Source: Staphylococcus intermedius NCTC 11048 (GTDB lineage Bacteria > Bacillota > Bacilli > Staphylococcales > Staphylococcaceae). Taken from it: DNA of 50,859 nucleotides. A program made the translations under genes and the position numbers. Positions 36,229 through 48,455 of the stretch are shown here, piece by piece (position 1 is the stretch's first letter; each line of letters opens with the position of its first letter). The stretch spans positions 1 through 50,859 of the forward strand of contig NZ_PPQH01000043.1 in NCBI RefSeq assembly GCF_002902385.1, in the 5' to 3' direction. Under the pieces are notes generated by a model. That model saw only the letters and a list, made by a program, of their open reading frames with translations, had not been told where the DNA came from and searched no databases.

Positions 36229-39200
36229 TTGATTGATGTAAATAAATTCCATTACATGAAAATAGGACTCGCTTCACCTGAAAAAATTCGTTCTTGGTCA
36301 TATGGTGAGGTCAAAAAGCCAGAAACAATTAACTACCGTACGTTAAAACCAGAAAAAGATGGTCTTTTCTGTGAAAGAATTTTCGGGCCAACAAAAGACT
36401 GGGAATGTAGTTGTGGGAAATACAAACGTGTACGCTATAAAGGTATGATTTGTGACCGTTGTGGTGTTGAAGTAACAAAATCAAAAGTACGTCGTGAACG
36501 TATGGGACATATCGAATTAGCGGCACCAGTGTCTCACATTTGGTACTTCAAAGGGATTCCAAGCCGTATGGGTCTCTTATTAGACATGTCACCACGTGCA
36601 TTAGAAGAAGTCATTTACTTTGCTTCTTACGTTGTCGTTGATCCAGGTCCAACAGGCTTAGAAAAGAAAACATTACTATCAGAAGCAGAATTCCGTGATT
36701 ACTATGACAAATTCCCGGGTCAATTCACTGCCAAAATGGGTGCAGAAGGGATCAAAGACTTATTAGAAGAAATCAACTTAGATGAAGAGTTGAAAATGCT
36801 TCGTGATGAGTTAGAATCTGCGACAGGTCAACGTTTAACACGTGCCATCAAACGTTTAGAAGTTGTGGAATCGTTCCGTAACTCAGGAAACAACCCAGCA
36901 TGGATGATTTTAGATGTACTCCCAATCATCCCACCTGAAATCCGTCCAATGGTACAACTAGATGGTGGACGTTTTGCGACAAGTGACTTAAACGATTTAT
37001 ATCGTCGTGTTATCAACCGTAACAACCGTTTAAAACGTTTATTAGATCTAGGTGCGCCTGGTATCATCGTACAAAACGAAAAACGTATGTTACAAGAAGC
37101 TGTTGACGCATTAATCGATAATGGTCGTCGTGGTCGTCCAGTAACAGGTCCAGGTAACCGTCCACTTAAATCACTTTCACACATGTTGAAAGGTAAGCAA
37201 GGTCGTTTCCGTCAAAACTTACTTGGTAAACGTGTAGACTATTCTGGTCGTTCAGTTATCGCGGTAGGACCAAACTTGAAAATGTATCAATGTGGTCTGC
37301 CAAAAGAAATGGCATTAGAATTGTTCAAACCGTTTGTCATGAAAGAACTTGTACAACGTGAAATCGCAACAAACATCAAAAACGCGAAAAGTAAAATTGA
37401 GCGTACAGAAGATGAAGTTTGGGACGTATTAGAAGATGTAATTATCGAGCACCCAGTATTACTTAACCGTGCACCAACGTTACACAGATTGGGTATCCAA
37501 GCGTTCGAGCCAACTTTAGTTGAAGGCCGTGCGATTCGATTACACCCACTTGTAACTACAGCTTATAATGCCGACTTTGATGGTGACCAAATGGCGGTTC
37601 ACGTACCGTTATCAAAAGAAGCACAAGCTGAAGCACGTATGTTAATGCTCGCTGCTCAAAACATCTTGAACCCTAAAGATGGTAAACCAGTTGTTACACC
37701 GTCTCAGGACATGGTTTTAGGTAACTACTATTTAACATTAGAGCGTAAAGATGCAGTCAATACGGGTATGATGTTCAATGATACGAATGAAGTCATTAAA
37801 GCTTATGCGAATGGACATGTTCACTTGCATACACGAATTGGTGTTCAAGCGTCATCATTTAACAACCCAACATTTACTGAAGAACAAAATCGCAAAATCT
37901 TAACAACTTCTGTCGGTAAAGTGATCTTTAACGAAATTATTCCTGATTCATTTGCATATATTAATGAACCGACAGCGACGAACTTAGAAAAGAATACGCC
38001 TGATAAATATTTCATTGATGCGTCTGAACTTGGAGAAGGTGGTTTAGCAGAGTACTTTGAAAACACTGAACTCGTACCACCATTCAACAAAAAATTCTTA
38101 GGAAACATTATCGCAGAAGTGTTCAATCGCTTCAGCATTACAGATACGTCGATGATGCTTGACTTAATGAAAGACTTAGGTTTCAAATACTCTTCTAAAG
38201 CAGGTATTACAGTTGGTGTAGCTGACATCGTTGTATTACCAGATAAAAAAGAGATTTTAGACGAGTCTGAGAAATTAGTTGAACGTGTACAAAAACAATT
38301 TAACCGTGGTTTATTAACAGAAGAAGAACGTTACAATGCGGTTATTGAAATTTGGACAAATGCGAAAGATAGAATTCAAGCGAAACTGATGAAGTCTCTT
38401 GATAAAACTAACCCTATCTTCATGATGAGTGACTCTGGTGCCCGTGGTAACGCGTCTAACTTTACGCAACTTGCCGGTATGCGTGGTTTAATGGCCGCTC
38501 CATCAGGTAAAATCATCGAGCTTCCAATCACATCATCATTCCGTGAAGGTTTAACAGTATTAGAGTACTTTATCTCGACTCACGGTGCGCGTAAAGGTCT
38601 TGCCGATACAGCACTTAAGACTGCCGATTCAGGTTACTTAACACGTCGTCTTGTTGACGTTGCTCAAGACGTTATTGTACGTGAAGAAGACTGTGGTACG
38701 GATCGTGGCTTACTCGTTTCAGATATCAAAGAAGGTACAGAAATGATCGAACCATTTATCGAACGTATTGAAGGTCGTTATTCTAAAGAAACAGTACGTC
38801 ATCCAGAGACAGACAAAATCATCATTCGTCCGGATGAATTGATTACACCTGAAATTGCCAAAGAAATTACAGATGCAGGCATTGAAGAAATGTACATCCG
38901 CTCTGCATTTACATGTAACACACGTCACGGTGTATGTGAAAAATGTTACGGTAAAAACTTAGCAACAGGTGAAAAAGTCGAAGTCGGTGAAGCAGTCGGA
39001 ACTATCGCTGCACAATCTATCGGTGAACCAGGTACACAGTTAACAATGCGTACGTTCCATACAGGTGGGGTAGCCGGAAGCGATATCACGCAAGGTTTAC
39101 CGCGTATCCAAGAGATTTTCGAAGCACGTAACCCTAAAGGTCAAGCAGTGATCACTGAAATTGAAGGTGTCATTGATAACATCACAGTGGGTAAAGATAG

Positions 39201-39849
39201 ACAACAAGAAATCGTTGTTAAAGGTGCTAATGAAACACGTTCTTACCTTGCATCAGGTACATCACGTCTGAAAGTCGAAATCGGCCAATCTGTTGCACGT
39301 GGTGAAGTCTTAACGGAAGGTTCAATCGAGCCGAAAAACTTCCTTTCTATCGCTGGTTTAACAGCTACAGAAGAGTACTTACTTAAAGAGGTACAAAAAG
39401 TTTACCGTATGCAAGGTGTAGAAATCGACGACAAACACGTTGAAGTGATGGTGCGTCAAATGTTACGTAAAGTACGTATCATTGAAGCTGGTGACACGAA
39501 ATTATTACCAGGTTCACTTGTTGACATCCACAACTTCACAGATGCTAACCGTGAAGCATTCAAAGAGCGCAAACGTCCAGCAACTGCAAAACCAGTATTG
39601 CTCGGTATTACAAAAGCGTCTCTTGAAACAGAAAGCTTCTTATCTGCAGCATCATTCCAAGAAACAACACGTGTCTTAACTGACGCAGCGATTAAAGGTA
39701 AACGTGATGACCTTCTTGGTCTTAAAGAAAACGTTATTATCGGTAAGTTAATCCCTGCTGGTACAGGTATGAAACGTTACAGTAAAGTTGATATTGAAAA
39801 GGATGAAGTGACACAGCCAGGTCTTGAAAATCAAGTGACTGTGGAATAA
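36229..39849 (+). CDS. rpoC: DNA-directed RNA polymerase subunit beta'
   Basis: The 1206-aa beta' subunit. The N-terminal zinc site is Cys60, Cys62, Cys75 and Cys78. The catalytic Mg-binding NADFDGDQM is near residues 447-455. The second zinc site is in the [13 protein letters not shown] region, and the trigger-loop region [12 protein letters not shown] is intact. The start is TTG at 36229 after AAAGGAGG. It has no large insertion, as expected for Firmicutes. Confidence 0.98.
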   Translation: MIDVNKFHYMKIGLASPEKIRSWSYGEVKKPETINYRTLKPEKDGLFCERIFGPTKDWECSCGKYKRVRYKGMICDRCGVEVTKSKVRRERMGHIELAAPVSHIWYFKGIPSRMGLLLDMSPRALEEVIYFASYVVVDPGPTGLEKKTLLSEAEFRDYYDKFPGQFTAKMGAEGIKDLLEEINLDEELKMLRDELESATGQRLTRAIKRLEVVESFRNSGNNPAWMILDVLPIIPPEIRPMVQLDGGRFATSDLNDLYRRVINRNNRLKRLLDLGAPGIIVQNEKRMLQEAVDALIDNGRRGRPVTGPGNRPLKSLSHMLKGKQGRFRQNLLGKRVDYSGRSVIAVGPNLKMYQCGLPKEMALELFKPFVMKELVQREIATNIKNAKSKIERTEDEVWDVLEDVIIEHPVLLNRAPTLHRLGIQAFEPTLVEGRAIRLHPLVTTAYNADFDGDQMAVHVPLSKEAQAEARMLMLAAQNILNPKDGKPVVTPSQDMVLGNYYLTLERKDAVNTGMMFNDTNEVIKAYANGHVHLHTRIGVQASSFNNPTFTEEQNRKILTTSVGKVIFNEIIPDSFAYINEPTATNLEKNTPDKYFIDASELGEGGLAEYFENTELVPPFNKKFLGNIIAEVFNRFSITDTSMMLDLMKDLGFKYSSKAGITVGVADIVVLPDKKEILDESEKLVERVQKQFNRGLLTEEERYNAVIEIWTNAKDRIQAKLMKSLDKTNPIFMMSDSGARGNASNFTQLAGMRGLMAAPSGKIIELPITSSFREGLTVLEYFISTHGARKGLADTALKTADSGYLTRRLVDVAQDVIVREEDCGTDRGLLVSDIKEGTEMIEPFIERIEGRYSKETVRHPETDKIIIRPDELITPEIAKEITDAGIEEMYIRSAFTCNTRHGVCEKCYGKNLATGEKVEVGEAVGTIAAQSIGEPGTQLTMRTFHTGGVAGSDITQGLPRIQEIFEARNPKGQAVITEIEGVIDNITVGKDRQQEIVVKGANETRSYLASGTSRLKVEIGQSVARGEVLTEGSIEPKNFLSIAGLTATEEYLLKEVQKVYRMQGVEIDDKHVEVMVRQMLRKVRIIEAGDTKLLPGSLVDIHNFTDANREAFKERKRPATAKPVLLGITKASLETESFLSAASFQETTRVLTDAAIKGKRDDLLGLKENVIIGKLIPAGTGMKRYSKVDIEKDEVTQPGLENQVTVE

Positions 39850-39860
39850 CATTTCATTTC

Positions 39861-39914
39861 CAGTGAGTTGAACAGAAGTCATCGTTATCGGTGACTTCTT
39901 GTTCGAACTGACTG
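39861..39914 (+). terminator. Long hairpin after rpoC
   Basis: CAGT-GAGTT-GAACA-GAAGTCA pairs with TGACTTC-TTGTTC-GAACTGACTG over about 20 pairs with small bulges. There is no T-run behind it, so it may be an RNA-processing or weak terminator structure. Confidence 0.5.
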
Positions 39915-39956
39915 TGAAAATATTGAACAAAATCACAGAATATTTTCGAATAACTG

Positions 39957-39985
39957 TTGACGAACGATTTGCTAAGATGATAATA
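39957..39985 (+). promoter_or_regulatory. str operon promoter (ybxF-rpsL-rpsG-fusA-tuf)
   Basis: TTGACG (39957-39962) is followed at 16-18 bases by overlapping -10 candidates GATAAT and TAATAT (39979-39986). Confidence 0.65.
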
Positions 39986-40026
39986 TAGTAAAGGTTGATG
40001 CAAGCAGTACTTTGGAGGATATGTAA

Positions 40027-40281
40027 ATGTCTAATGAAAAAGTCACACGCTTTGACAAACAAGCCTACGTGGTTGGTCTGAAGGAGACGTTAAAAGCGCT
40101 TCGTGATCAACGCGTAAACAAATTGATTATAGGCGAAGATGTGAATGTGCATTTGCTCGCTCGCGTGTTAAGCTTTGCCAATCAAAATATGATACCTATC
40201 GAATTCTTTTCAAGTCAACAAGCACTTGGAGAATATGTTGGTATAAATGTAAAGGCAACAGTCGTTGCTTTGCTCAAGTGA
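40027..40281 (+). CDS. L7Ae-family kink-turn RNA-binding protein (YbxF/L7Ae-like)
   Basis: An 84-aa protein of the L7Ae/L30e fold: [18 protein letters not shown], then a hydrophobic core and a C-terminal [13 protein letters not shown]. In Firmicutes this protein binds kink-turn RNA, and its gene always lies between rpoC and rpsL. GGAGGATATGTAA precedes the ATG. The cellular role is not firmly known. Confidence 0.88.
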   Translation: MSNEKVTRFDKQAYVVGLKETLKALRDQRVNKLIIGEDVNVHLLARVLSFANQNMIPIEFFSSQQALGEYVGINVKATVVALLK

Positions 40282-40283
40282 GA

Positions 40284-40314
40284 TTAGTAAGTACTTTACT
40301 TACTAAATTTTATT
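40284..40314 (+). terminator. Weak hairpin before rpsL
   Basis: TTAGTAAG (40284-40291) and CTTACTAA (40299-40306) pair perfectly and are followed by ATTTTATTT. It may cause partial termination between the L7Ae-like gene and rpsL. Confidence 0.55.
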
Positions 40315-40376
40315 TAACCAAAAAATGAACCACCTGGATGTGTGGGATTAAGAATTGAAGAGAGGAGGAAACTTGA

Positions 40377-40790
40377 ATGCCTACTATTAACCAATTAGTA
40401 CGTAAACCAAGACAAAGCAAAACTAAGAAATCTGATTCACCAGCTTTAAATAGAGGTTTTAACAGTCAAAAGAAACAATTCACTAAATTGAATTCTCCAC
40501 AAAAACGTGGCGTATGTACACGTGTGGGTACAATGACTCCTAAAAAACCAAACTCAGCGTTACGTAAATATGCACGTGTGCGTTTATCAAACAACATTGA
40601 AATCAACGCATACATCCCTGGTATCGGACACAACTTACAAGAACACAGTGTTGTACTTGTACGTGGTGGACGTGTAAAAGACTTACCTGGTGTGCGTTAC
40701 CATATCGTTCGTGGTGCATTAGATACGTCAGGTGTTGACGGTCGTATGCAAAGCCGTTCATTATACGGTACTAAAAAACCTAAAAAATAA
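40377..40790 (+). CDS. rpsL: 30S ribosomal protein S12
   Basis: A 137-aa protein near the decoding centre. The [10 protein letters not shown] segment (55-64) and the later [12 protein letters not shown] segment, where streptomycin-resistance changes occur, have the unmutated sequence. The N terminus [12 protein letters not shown] is typical. GGAGGAAAC precedes the ATG. It heads the rpsL-rpsG-fusA-tuf string. Confidence 0.98.
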   Translation: MPTINQLVRKPRQSKTKKSDSPALNRGFNSQKKQFTKLNSPQKRGVCTRVGTMTPKKPNSALRKYARVRLSNNIEINAYIPGIGHNLQEHSVVLVRGGRVKDLPGVRYHIVRGALDTSGVDGRMQSRSLYGTKKPKK

Positions 40791-40870
40791 GATTAAAAGA
40801 TTGTAAAAATCATATTTAATCATGATGAAAGAAAACAAATAGACTATAATAGGAAGGGAGGACTTGTATT

Positions 40871-41341
40871 ATGCCTCGTAAAGGATCAGTACCTAAAAGA
40901 GATGTGTTACCAGATCCAATTCACAACTCTAAGTTAGTAACAAAATTAATCAACAAGATTATGTTAGATGGTAAACGTGGAACTGCTCAACGTATTCTTT
41001 ACTCAGCATTCGACTTAGTTCAAGAACGTTCTGGTCGTGATGCAATGGAAGTTTTCGATGAAGCAATCAACAATATTATGCCAGTACTTGAAGTTAAAGC
41101 TCGCCGTGTAGGTGGTTCAAACTACCAAGTACCTGTAGAAGTTCGTCCAGAGCGTCGTACTACTTTAGGTTTACGTTGGTTAGTAAACTATGCGCGTCTT
41201 CGTGGTGAAAAAACTATGGAAGAGCGTTTAGCTAACGAAATCTTAGACGCAGCTAACAACACTGGTGGTGCAGTTAAGAAACGTGAGGACACTCACAAAA
41301 TGGCTGAAGCGAACAAAGCATTCGCTCACTACCGCTGGTAA
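40871..41341 (+). CDS. rpsG: 30S ribosomal protein S7
   Basis: A 156-aa primary 16S rRNA-binding protein of the small subunit head. [32 protein letters not shown] and [20 protein letters not shown] are family hallmarks. GGGAGGAC precedes the ATG. In E. coli it represses its own operon, so the long hairpin after this gene is worth noting. Confidence 0.98.
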   Translation: MPRKGSVPKRDVLPDPIHNSKLVTKLINKIMLDGKRGTAQRILYSAFDLVQERSGRDAMEVFDEAINNIMPVLEVKARRVGGSNYQVPVEVRPERRTTLGLRWLVNYARLRGEKTMEERLANEILDAANNTGGAVKKREDTHKMAEANKAFAHYRW

Positions 41342-41443
41342 GATATTTGCGAATTCCCTGAGCAATTTCTGTATAGTGCCATCAACTTGCTTTTAAGCCG
41401 TTGATTGAACAGTTCTATACATGCTTAGGGTAAAGCTATATCT
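41341..41443 (+). other. Long nested hairpin between rpsG and fusA
   Basis: Pairs run in order: AGATAT (41341) with ATATCT (41438); CCCTGAGCA (41356-41364) with TGCTTAGGG (41422-41430); TGTATAG (41370) with CTATACA (41415); ATCAAC (41381) with GTTGAT (41400). The loop is small and no T-run follows. It is a candidate operator RNA for S7 or a processing site. Confidence 0.6.
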
Positions 41444-41483
41444 AACCATATAATCCTATATTCTGGAAGGAGAAAGAATACCC

Positions 41484-43565
41484 ATGGGAAGAGATTTTTC
41501 TTTAAAGAACACTCGTAATATCGGTATCATGGCACACATCGATGCTGGTAAAACGACGACGACTGAACGTATTCTTTATTACACTGGACGTATCCACAAA
41601 ATTGGTGAAACACATGAAGGTGCTTCACAAATGGACTGGATGGAACAAGAGCAAGACCGTGGTATTACGATCACTTCAGCGGCAACAACTGCTGAATGGA
41701 AAAATCACCGTGTAAACATCATCGATACACCTGGACACGTAGACTTCACTGTTGAAGTTGAACGTTCATTACGTGTACTTGATGGTGCGGTAACAGTTCT
41801 TGATGCGCAATCAGGTGTAGAACCTCAAACTGAAACAGTTTGGCGCCAAGCAACAACTTACGGTGTACCTCGTATCGTATTTGTAAACAAAATGGACAAA
41901 ATCGGTGCTAACTTCGATTACGCTGTAAGCACTTTACATGATCGTTTACAAGCAAATGCTGCACCAATTCAATTACCAATCGGTGCTGAAGATGAATTCT
42001 CAGCTATCATCGACTTAGTAACAATGAAATGTTTCAAATACAATAATGACTTAGGAACTGAAATTGAAGAAGTTGAAATTCCTGAAGATTATCGTGAGCG
42101 CGCTGAAGAAGCACGTGAAGCATTGATTGAAGCTGTTGCTGAAACAAATGAAAGCTTAATGGAAAAAATCTTTGACGAACAAGAAATCACTGTTGATGAG
42201 CTTAAAGACGCTATCCGTCAAGCTACAACAGATGTTGAGTTCTACCCAGTACTTTGTGGTACAGCATTCAAAAACAAAGGTGTTCAATTAATGTTAGACG
42301 CAGTAATTGACTACCTTCCATCACCTTTAGACGTTAAACCAATCGTTGGTCATCGTGCGGATAACCCTGATGAAGAAGTGATTGCTAAAGCGGATGACGA
42401 TGCAGAATTTGCTGCATTAGCATTTAAAGTTATGACTGACCCTTATGTTGGTAAATTAACTTTCTTCCGTGTTTACTCTGGTACTTTAACTTCAGGTTCA
42501 TACGTTAAAAACTCAACTAAAGGTAAACGTGAACGTGTAGGTCGTATTTTACAAATGCACGCAAACTCACGTGAAGAAATCAGCAGCGTATATTCTGGTG
42601 ATATCGCAGCAGCTGTAGGTCTTAAAGATACTGGTACAGGTGATACACTTTGTGGAGAGAAAAATGACATCATCCTTGAGTCAATGGAATTCCCAGAGCC
42701 AGTAATTCACTTATCAGTTGAACCTAAATCAAAAGCTGACCAAGATAAAATGACACAAGCGCTTGTAAAACTTCAAGAAGAAGACCCTACATTCAAAGCG
42801 CACACAGATGAAGAAACAGGTCAAGTTATCATTGGTGGTATGGGTGAGCTTCACCTTGACATCATTGTTGACCGTATGAAGAAAGAATTTAATGTAGAAG
42901 CAAACGTGGGTGCACCAATGGTATCTTACCGTGAAACATTCAAGACTTCTGCAGCCGTTCAAGGTAAATTCTCTCGTCAATCTGGTGGTCGTGGTCAATA
43001 TGGTGATGTTCACATTGAATTCACACCAAACGAAACAGGCGCAGGTTTCGAATTCGAAAACGCTATCGTTGGTGGTGTTGTTCCTCGTGAATACATCCCA
43101 TCAGTTGAACAAGGTCTTAAAGACGCTATGGAAAATGGTGTATTAGCTGGTTATCCATTAATTGATGTTAAAGCTAAATTATTTGATGGCTCATACCATG
43201 ATGTCGATTCATCTGAAATGGCCTTCAAAATTGCTGCATCATTAGCACTTAAAGAAGCTGCTAAAAAATGTGATCCAGTTATCTTAGAACCGATGATGAA
43301 AGTAACTATCGAAATGCCTGAAGAATACATGGGTGACATCATGGGTGACGTTACTGCGCGTCGTGGACGTGTAGATGGTATGGAACCACGTGGTAACGCA
43401 CAAGTTGTTAATGCTTATGTACCACTTTCAGAAATGTTCGGTTACGCAACTTCATTACGTTCTAACACGCAAGGTCGCGGTACTTACACAATGTACTTCG
43501 ATCACTATGCAGAAGTACCTAAATCAATTTCTGAAGAAATCATTAAAAAGAACAAAGGTGAATAA
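41484..43565 (+). CDS. fusA: Elongation factor G
   Basis: A 693-aa translocation GTPase of standard length. G1 is AHIDAGKTT (about 17-25), G3 DTPGHVDF and G4 NKMD. Domains II-V follow, with [12 protein letters not shown] in domain III, the region of fusidic acid resistance changes, which looks unmutated. GGAAGGAG precedes the ATG. Confidence 0.98.
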   Translation: MGRDFSLKNTRNIGIMAHIDAGKTTTTERILYYTGRIHKIGETHEGASQMDWMEQEQDRGITITSAATTAEWKNHRVNIIDTPGHVDFTVEVERSLRVLDGAVTVLDAQSGVEPQTETVWRQATTYGVPRIVFVNKMDKIGANFDYAVSTLHDRLQANAAPIQLPIGAEDEFSAIIDLVTMKCFKYNNDLGTEIEEVEIPEDYRERAEEAREALIEAVAETNESLMEKIFDEQEITVDELKDAIRQATTDVEFYPVLCGTAFKNKGVQLMLDAVIDYLPSPLDVKPIVGHRADNPDEEVIAKADDDAEFAALAFKVMTDPYVGKLTFFRVYSGTLTSGSYVKNSTKGKRERVGRILQMHANSREEISSVYSGDIAAAVGLKDTGTGDTLCGEKNDIILESMEFPEPVIHLSVEPKSKADQDKMTQALVKLQEEDPTFKAHTDEETGQVIIGGMGELHLDIIVDRMKKEFNVEANVGAPMVSYRETFKTSAAVQGKFSRQSGGRGQYGDVHIEFTPNETGAGFEFENAIVGGVVPREYIPSVEQGLKDAMENGVLAGYPLIDVKAKLFDGSYHDVDSSEMAFKIAASLALKEAAKKCDPVILEPMMKVTIEMPEEYMGDIMGDVTARRGRVDGMEPRGNAQVVNAYVPLSEMFGYATSLRSNTQGRGTYTMYFDHYAEVPKSISEEIIKKNKGE

Positions 43566-43668
43566 TTCCTCATCTAAGTTTGACGTGTCGCCCTTGAAGG
43601 TAACTCAAATAGCGACTGGTTTTTAAATTGATTTTTTTCAAGAAATGATTTATAAAGGAAATAACATT

Positions 43669-43710
43669 ATCTATCTCATGTTGGTGAGTAACTTTCATGA
43701 GAGATATTAA
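43669..43710 (+). other. Hairpin in the fusA-tuf gap
   Basis: TATCTCATG and CATGAGAGATA pair around a 15-base loop, without a T-run. It precedes tuf by about 40 bases. Its role is unknown; the gap (181 bases) may carry a secondary tuf promoter. Confidence 0.4.
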
Positions 43711-43746
43711 AATTATAATTCTTAATCAAAGAGGAGAGATTTCATA

Positions 43747-44931
<1,185 letters not shown>

Positions 44932-44954
44932 TAATCTATCTTTAATCAAAGATA

Positions 44955-44984
44955 AAAAAGAGTTGGCCTCGGCCAACTCTTTTT
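44955..44984 (+). terminator. tuf terminator
   Basis: AAAAAGAGTTGGCC pairs perfectly with GGCCAACTCTTTTT around a two-base loop. It can also serve the convergent gene on the minus strand. Confidence 0.93.
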
Positions 44985-44999
44985 GTTTGCTTTAAAACG

Positions 45000-45704
45000 T
45001 TACTCAGCTTCTTTAATATCCTCACTGATGTTTTCATAATCAATATGTGCCTCTGTAAACGAACGATGATCTATTGGAAAGTGTTGCGCTAACGTCTCAA
45101 AATCTTGAATTTCCACATCAGCCTCTTCAATATGAAAGTCTAACACATGACCACCGAATGTCCGTGCATCATCGACAAAGTGTATATGAAAACCACCTGC
45201 ACCAATACCATGAAACAGTTCGGGTGTGTAAAAGCCAATCAATGTACCTGAAATGTTAGTGCGTGTATATTCGGGTTGTTGCTGCGCTGACTCAATTAAG
45301 CGACGGTATGGCGGTGTTTGCCCAGGCATCATTCGGACGTGCATGTGTTGAAATGATCCAGTAATTTTAACGGCTGAAAATGCATTTTGACTGCACATAT
45401 GCGACCGTACAGTATCTAATACGTGTTGTGCGGATTGATGGGTCGCATGAAACGTATGATGTGCTTGAAAATGTGTAATGGTCGCAAAAGGGGTGAGTTC
45501 TTCTCCAGTGAGTTGTGTAAATTCGTTTTGTGCATTGGCGTGAAATGCTTGACCGTCTATAAAAATCACTTCACCATCTGAGCCTTCTAGCGTACCTAAT
45601 CCTGAATCCCCGTGATCGAGTATATTTTGAATCGTTGTAGTACCTTCTAATAAGCCTGCCATAAGTGTGCCAAGTGTACCATGTTGATAAAGTGTATCTC
45701 TCAT
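45000..45704 (-). CDS. budA: Alpha-acetolactate decarboxylase
   Basis: A 234-aa zinc enzyme that converts acetolactate to acetoin. The signature GIGAGGFHIHFVDDARTFGGHV carries two metal-binding histidines (FHIHF) and one in GGHVLDF. The N-terminal YQHGTLGTLMAGLLEGT and GSFQHMHVR are typical. It guards against acidification and excess acetolactate. AAAGGAA lies upstream of the ATG on the minus strand. It stands without its usual partner alsS here. Confidence 0.93.
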   Translation of the reverse strand: MRDTLYQHGTLGTLMAGLLEGTTTIQNILDHGDSGLGTLEGSDGEVIFIDGQAFHANAQNEFTQLTGEELTPFATITHFQAHHTFHATHQSAQHVLDTVRSHMCSQNAFSAVKITGSFQHMHVRMMPGQTPPYRRLIESAQQQPEYTRTNISGTLIGFYTPELFHGIGAGGFHIHFVDDARTFGGHVLDFHIEEADVEIQDFETLAQHFPIDHRSFTEAHIDYENISEDIKEAE

Positions 45705-45736
45705 CGTAACATTCCTTTCATTGTGAATTGATTTAG

Positions 45737-45778
45737 AGAAAAAAACATCGCAGCAACTATGAAAAGAAACTGCGATGT
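45737..45778 (-). terminator. Terminator of the M20 amidohydrolase gene
   Basis: ACATCGCAG (45745-45753) pairs with CTGCGATGT (45770-45778). On the minus strand the stem is followed by a run of T (A-run at 45738-45745 on the plus strand). Confidence 0.85.
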
Positions 45779-45788
45779 GATTGTTAAG

Positions 45789-46961
45789 TTAATCTTTGAA
45801 TATGCCTTCAAGTTCTAAAATCTTCATAAAAGTGCTCACGGCATATTTCATTGCATCTTCGTCAATATCAAAATGTGGGCTATGGTGTGGCCAGTCTGTT
45901 CCTTTTTGCGCGTTACCACAGCCAGTTAAGAAAAATGCGCCAGGTCTAGATTTTAAATAAAACGAAAAGTCTTCACCTACCATCATTAAATCAGACTCTT
46001 GATATCGGAAGTTTAATGCATGGGCCGCATTTTTAACGACATTTGCTGATGCTTCATGGTTATAGACAGGTAAATAGCCTTTAATGTAGTCAAACGTATA
46101 AGTGATGTCGTTGGCGAGCGCAAGTCCTTGGAGTAACAGATCCATCTTGTGATAAATATGAGCCTGGACCTCTGTTTCAAATGTACGCACAGTCCCACGA
46201 CATGACGCTGTATCAGGGATGACGTTATCTGCTTCACCGGCTTCAATTTTACCGAATGAAATGACGGCTTGTTTCACAGGGTCTAACGTGCGAGAAACGA
46301 TTTTTTGTGCGCTTAAAATAAACTCTGCAAGGATGACAATCGGATCAATCGTTTCGTGTGGCTTAGCACCATGGCCGCCTTTACCGTGAATGATAATGTT
46401 AAATTCATCGGGTTGTGCCATCATCGGACCTGGTCGTGTGTGAATCGTCCCAGTTGGATAACCACTCCATAAATGATTACCGTATATTTTGTCGACACCC
46501 ATTAAGGCGTTGTCCGCAATCATTTCTTGTGCACCACCAGGCATCACTTCTTCACCATATTGGAATATTAAAACGACTGTTCCTTTTAACTGAGACTGAT
46601 GCGCGTGAAGTAATTCAGCGACAGTCAATAAAATGGTTGTATGGCCGTCATGACCACACGCATGCATCACACCAGGAACTTGAGAACGATAAGGCACTTC
46701 TTTTAAATCTTCAATTGGGAGTGCATCAAAATCCGCACGTAATGCAATCGTTGGACCTGATTCATCTCCTGTTATTCGTGCAATGATACCGTTGCGACCG
46801 ACTTTTTCATCAATTTCAAAATTTAATTGTTGCAGTCGTTGTAGAATATAAGCATGTGTTTTTGTTTCTTGAAATGACAATTCAGGATGTTGATGCAAAT
46901 AACGCCGTGTTTGAACCATTTCCTGTTCTTTGTCATATGCCAATTGGAACCAATCCGTCAC
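45789..46961 (-). CDS. M20-family amidohydrolase (N-acyl amino acid / hippurate hydrolase type)
   Basis: A 390-aa metallohydrolase. Metal-binding motifs are MHACGHDGHTT and the GEEVMPGGAQEM segment, with GKGGHGAKPH in the lid domain and a C-terminal MMVGEDFSFY. The family removes acyl groups from amino acids or their conjugates; the exact substrate is unknown. I start at the GTG at 46961, because AAGGAGAG lies about seven bases before it on the minus strand; an in-frame ATG at 47024 has no such site. Confidence 0.87.
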   Translation of the reverse strand: MTDWFQLAYDKEQEMVQTRRYLHQHPELSFQETKTHAYILQRLQQLNFEIDEKVGRNGIIARITGDESGPTIALRADFDALPIEDLKEVPYRSQVPGVMHACGHDGHTTILLTVAELLHAHQSQLKGTVVLIFQYGEEVMPGGAQEMIADNALMGVDKIYGNHLWSGYPTGTIHTRPGPMMAQPDEFNIIIHGKGGHGAKPHETIDPIVILAEFILSAQKIVSRTLDPVKQAVISFGKIEAGEADNVIPDTASCRGTVRTFETEVQAHIYHKMDLLLQGLALANDITYTFDYIKGYLPVYNHEASANVVKNAAHALNFRYQESDLMMVGEDFSFYLKSRPGAFFLTGCGNAQKGTDWPHHSPHFDIDEDAMKYAVSTFMKILELEGIFKD

Positions 46962-47071
46962 GATTACTCTCTCCTTAAATACGGTTATGGCATTTATTAT
47001 ACACCCGCTTTTAAGTTTGTTCAAAATGCGTTATGATTAAGAGGATTTAAAATGTGAAAGGGGAAATTCAG

Positions 47072-48262
47072 GTGGTACAACAATTAAACGACTTTCTAGA
47101 TGAAAATTTGAACCATTTAAAAGAAAATGGGCTGTATAACGAAATTGATACAGTTGAAGGTGCGAATGGGCCAGAAATTCAAATCAATGGCAAGAAATAT
47201 ATCAATTTATCTTCAAACAACTATTTAGGTTTAGCGACAAATGAAGATTTAAAAACTGCAGCAAAAAATGCGATTGATACACATGGTGTCGGTGCTGGTG
47301 CGGTACGTTCAATCAACGGAACATTAGACTTACATGATGAGTTAGAAAAGACGTTAGCTGAGTTCAAAGGGACAGAAGCTGCAGTGGCGTATCAATCAGG
47401 CTTTAACTGTAACATGGCAGCTATTTCAGCTGTGATGAATAAAAATGATGCGATCTTATCTGATGAACTCAACCATGCGTCAATTATTGATGGGTGTCGT
47501 TTATCCAAAGCGAAAATTATTCGTGTGAACCATTCAGATATGGATGATTTGCGTCAAAAAGCAAAAGAAGCTGTAGAGTCAGGACAATACAATAAAGTAA
47601 TGTACATTACTGACGGTGTCTTCAGTATGGACGGGGACGTTGCCAAATTACCTGAAATCGTCGAAATTTGTGAACAATATGGCATTATGGTGTATGTGGA
47701 CGATGCACACGGTTCAGGTGTGATGGGTAAAGGTGCTGGTACGGTGAAACACTTTGGCTTACAAGATAAAGTTGACTTCCAAATCGGTACATTATCAAAA
47801 GCGATTGGTGTCGTCGGTGGTTATGTTGCCGGTTCACAAAAATTGATTGATTGGTTAAAAGCGCAATCACGTCCATTCTTATTCTCAACGTCATTAGCGC
47901 CTGGAGATACGAAGGCGATTACTGAAGCCGTGAAGAAATTAATGGCATCAACAGAATTGCATGATCGTTTATGGGAAAATGCAAATTATTTAAAAGAAGG
48001 CTTGTCACGTTTAGGCTTTGATACAGGTCAATCTGAAACACCGATTACACCTGTCATTATTGGTGATGAAAAGAAAACACAACAATTCAGTAAACGTCTC
48101 ATGGAAGAGGGCATTTACGTGAAATCGATTGTGTTCCCAACTGTTCCACGTGGTACAGGTCGTGTACGTAACATGCCAACTGCTGCACATACAACAGAAA
48201 TGTTAGATCAAGCATTAGAAGTGTATGCGCGTGTCGGTAAAGAACTCGGTATTATTGAATAG
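47072..48262 (+). CDS. kbl: 2-amino-3-ketobutyrate CoA ligase (glycine C-acetyltransferase)
   Basis: A 396-aa PLP enzyme of the alpha-oxoamine synthase family that splits 2-amino-3-oxobutyrate with CoA into glycine and acetyl-CoA. Motifs: LSSNNYLGL near the N terminus, [13 protein letters not shown], and the PLP lysine in [20 protein letters not shown] lies eight bases before the GTG at 47072, which matches the family N terminus; an upstream in-frame GTG at 47054 lies before that site. Together with the next gene it forms the threonine dehydrogenase pathway. BioF-type enzymes are the main alternative. Confidence 0.9.
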   Translation: MVQQLNDFLDENLNHLKENGLYNEIDTVEGANGPEIQINGKKYINLSSNNYLGLATNEDLKTAAKNAIDTHGVGAGAVRSINGTLDLHDELEKTLAEFKGTEAAVAYQSGFNCNMAAISAVMNKNDAILSDELNHASIIDGCRLSKAKIIRVNHSDMDDLRQKAKEAVESGQYNKVMYITDGVFSMDGDVAKLPEIVEICEQYGIMVYVDDAHGSGVMGKGAGTVKHFGLQDKVDFQIGTLSKAIGVVGGYVAGSQKLIDWLKAQSRPFLFSTSLAPGDTKAITEAVKKLMASTELHDRLWENANYLKEGLSRLGFDTGQSETPITPVIIGDEKKTQQFSKRLMEEGIYVKSIVFPTVPRGTGRVRNMPTAAHTTEMLDQALEVYARVGKELGIIE

Positions 48263-48275
48263 CATATGTAGTCGG

Positions 48276-48306
48276 GCAGTGCATCTTAGGGTGTGCTGCT
48301 TTTTTC
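48276..48306 (+). terminator. kbl terminator
   Basis: GCAGTGCA (48276-48283) and TGTGCTGC (48292-48299) pair with two G-U pairs and are followed by a T-run. tdh therefore probably has its own promoter; TATAAT at 48371-48376 is a candidate -10 element. Confidence 0.75.
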
Positions 48307-48455
48307 ATTTTTTGCTATGTCTACTGTATTTTAGTGTATGCTATACATGTACAAGAAAGCGCTTGAGTGATATAATCTGAGTGTATATGATATGAAATGA
48401 CTGTACATAGAGTACATATGTCCGTGTGAGAGAAACAGATTGGAGATGGAAGATA

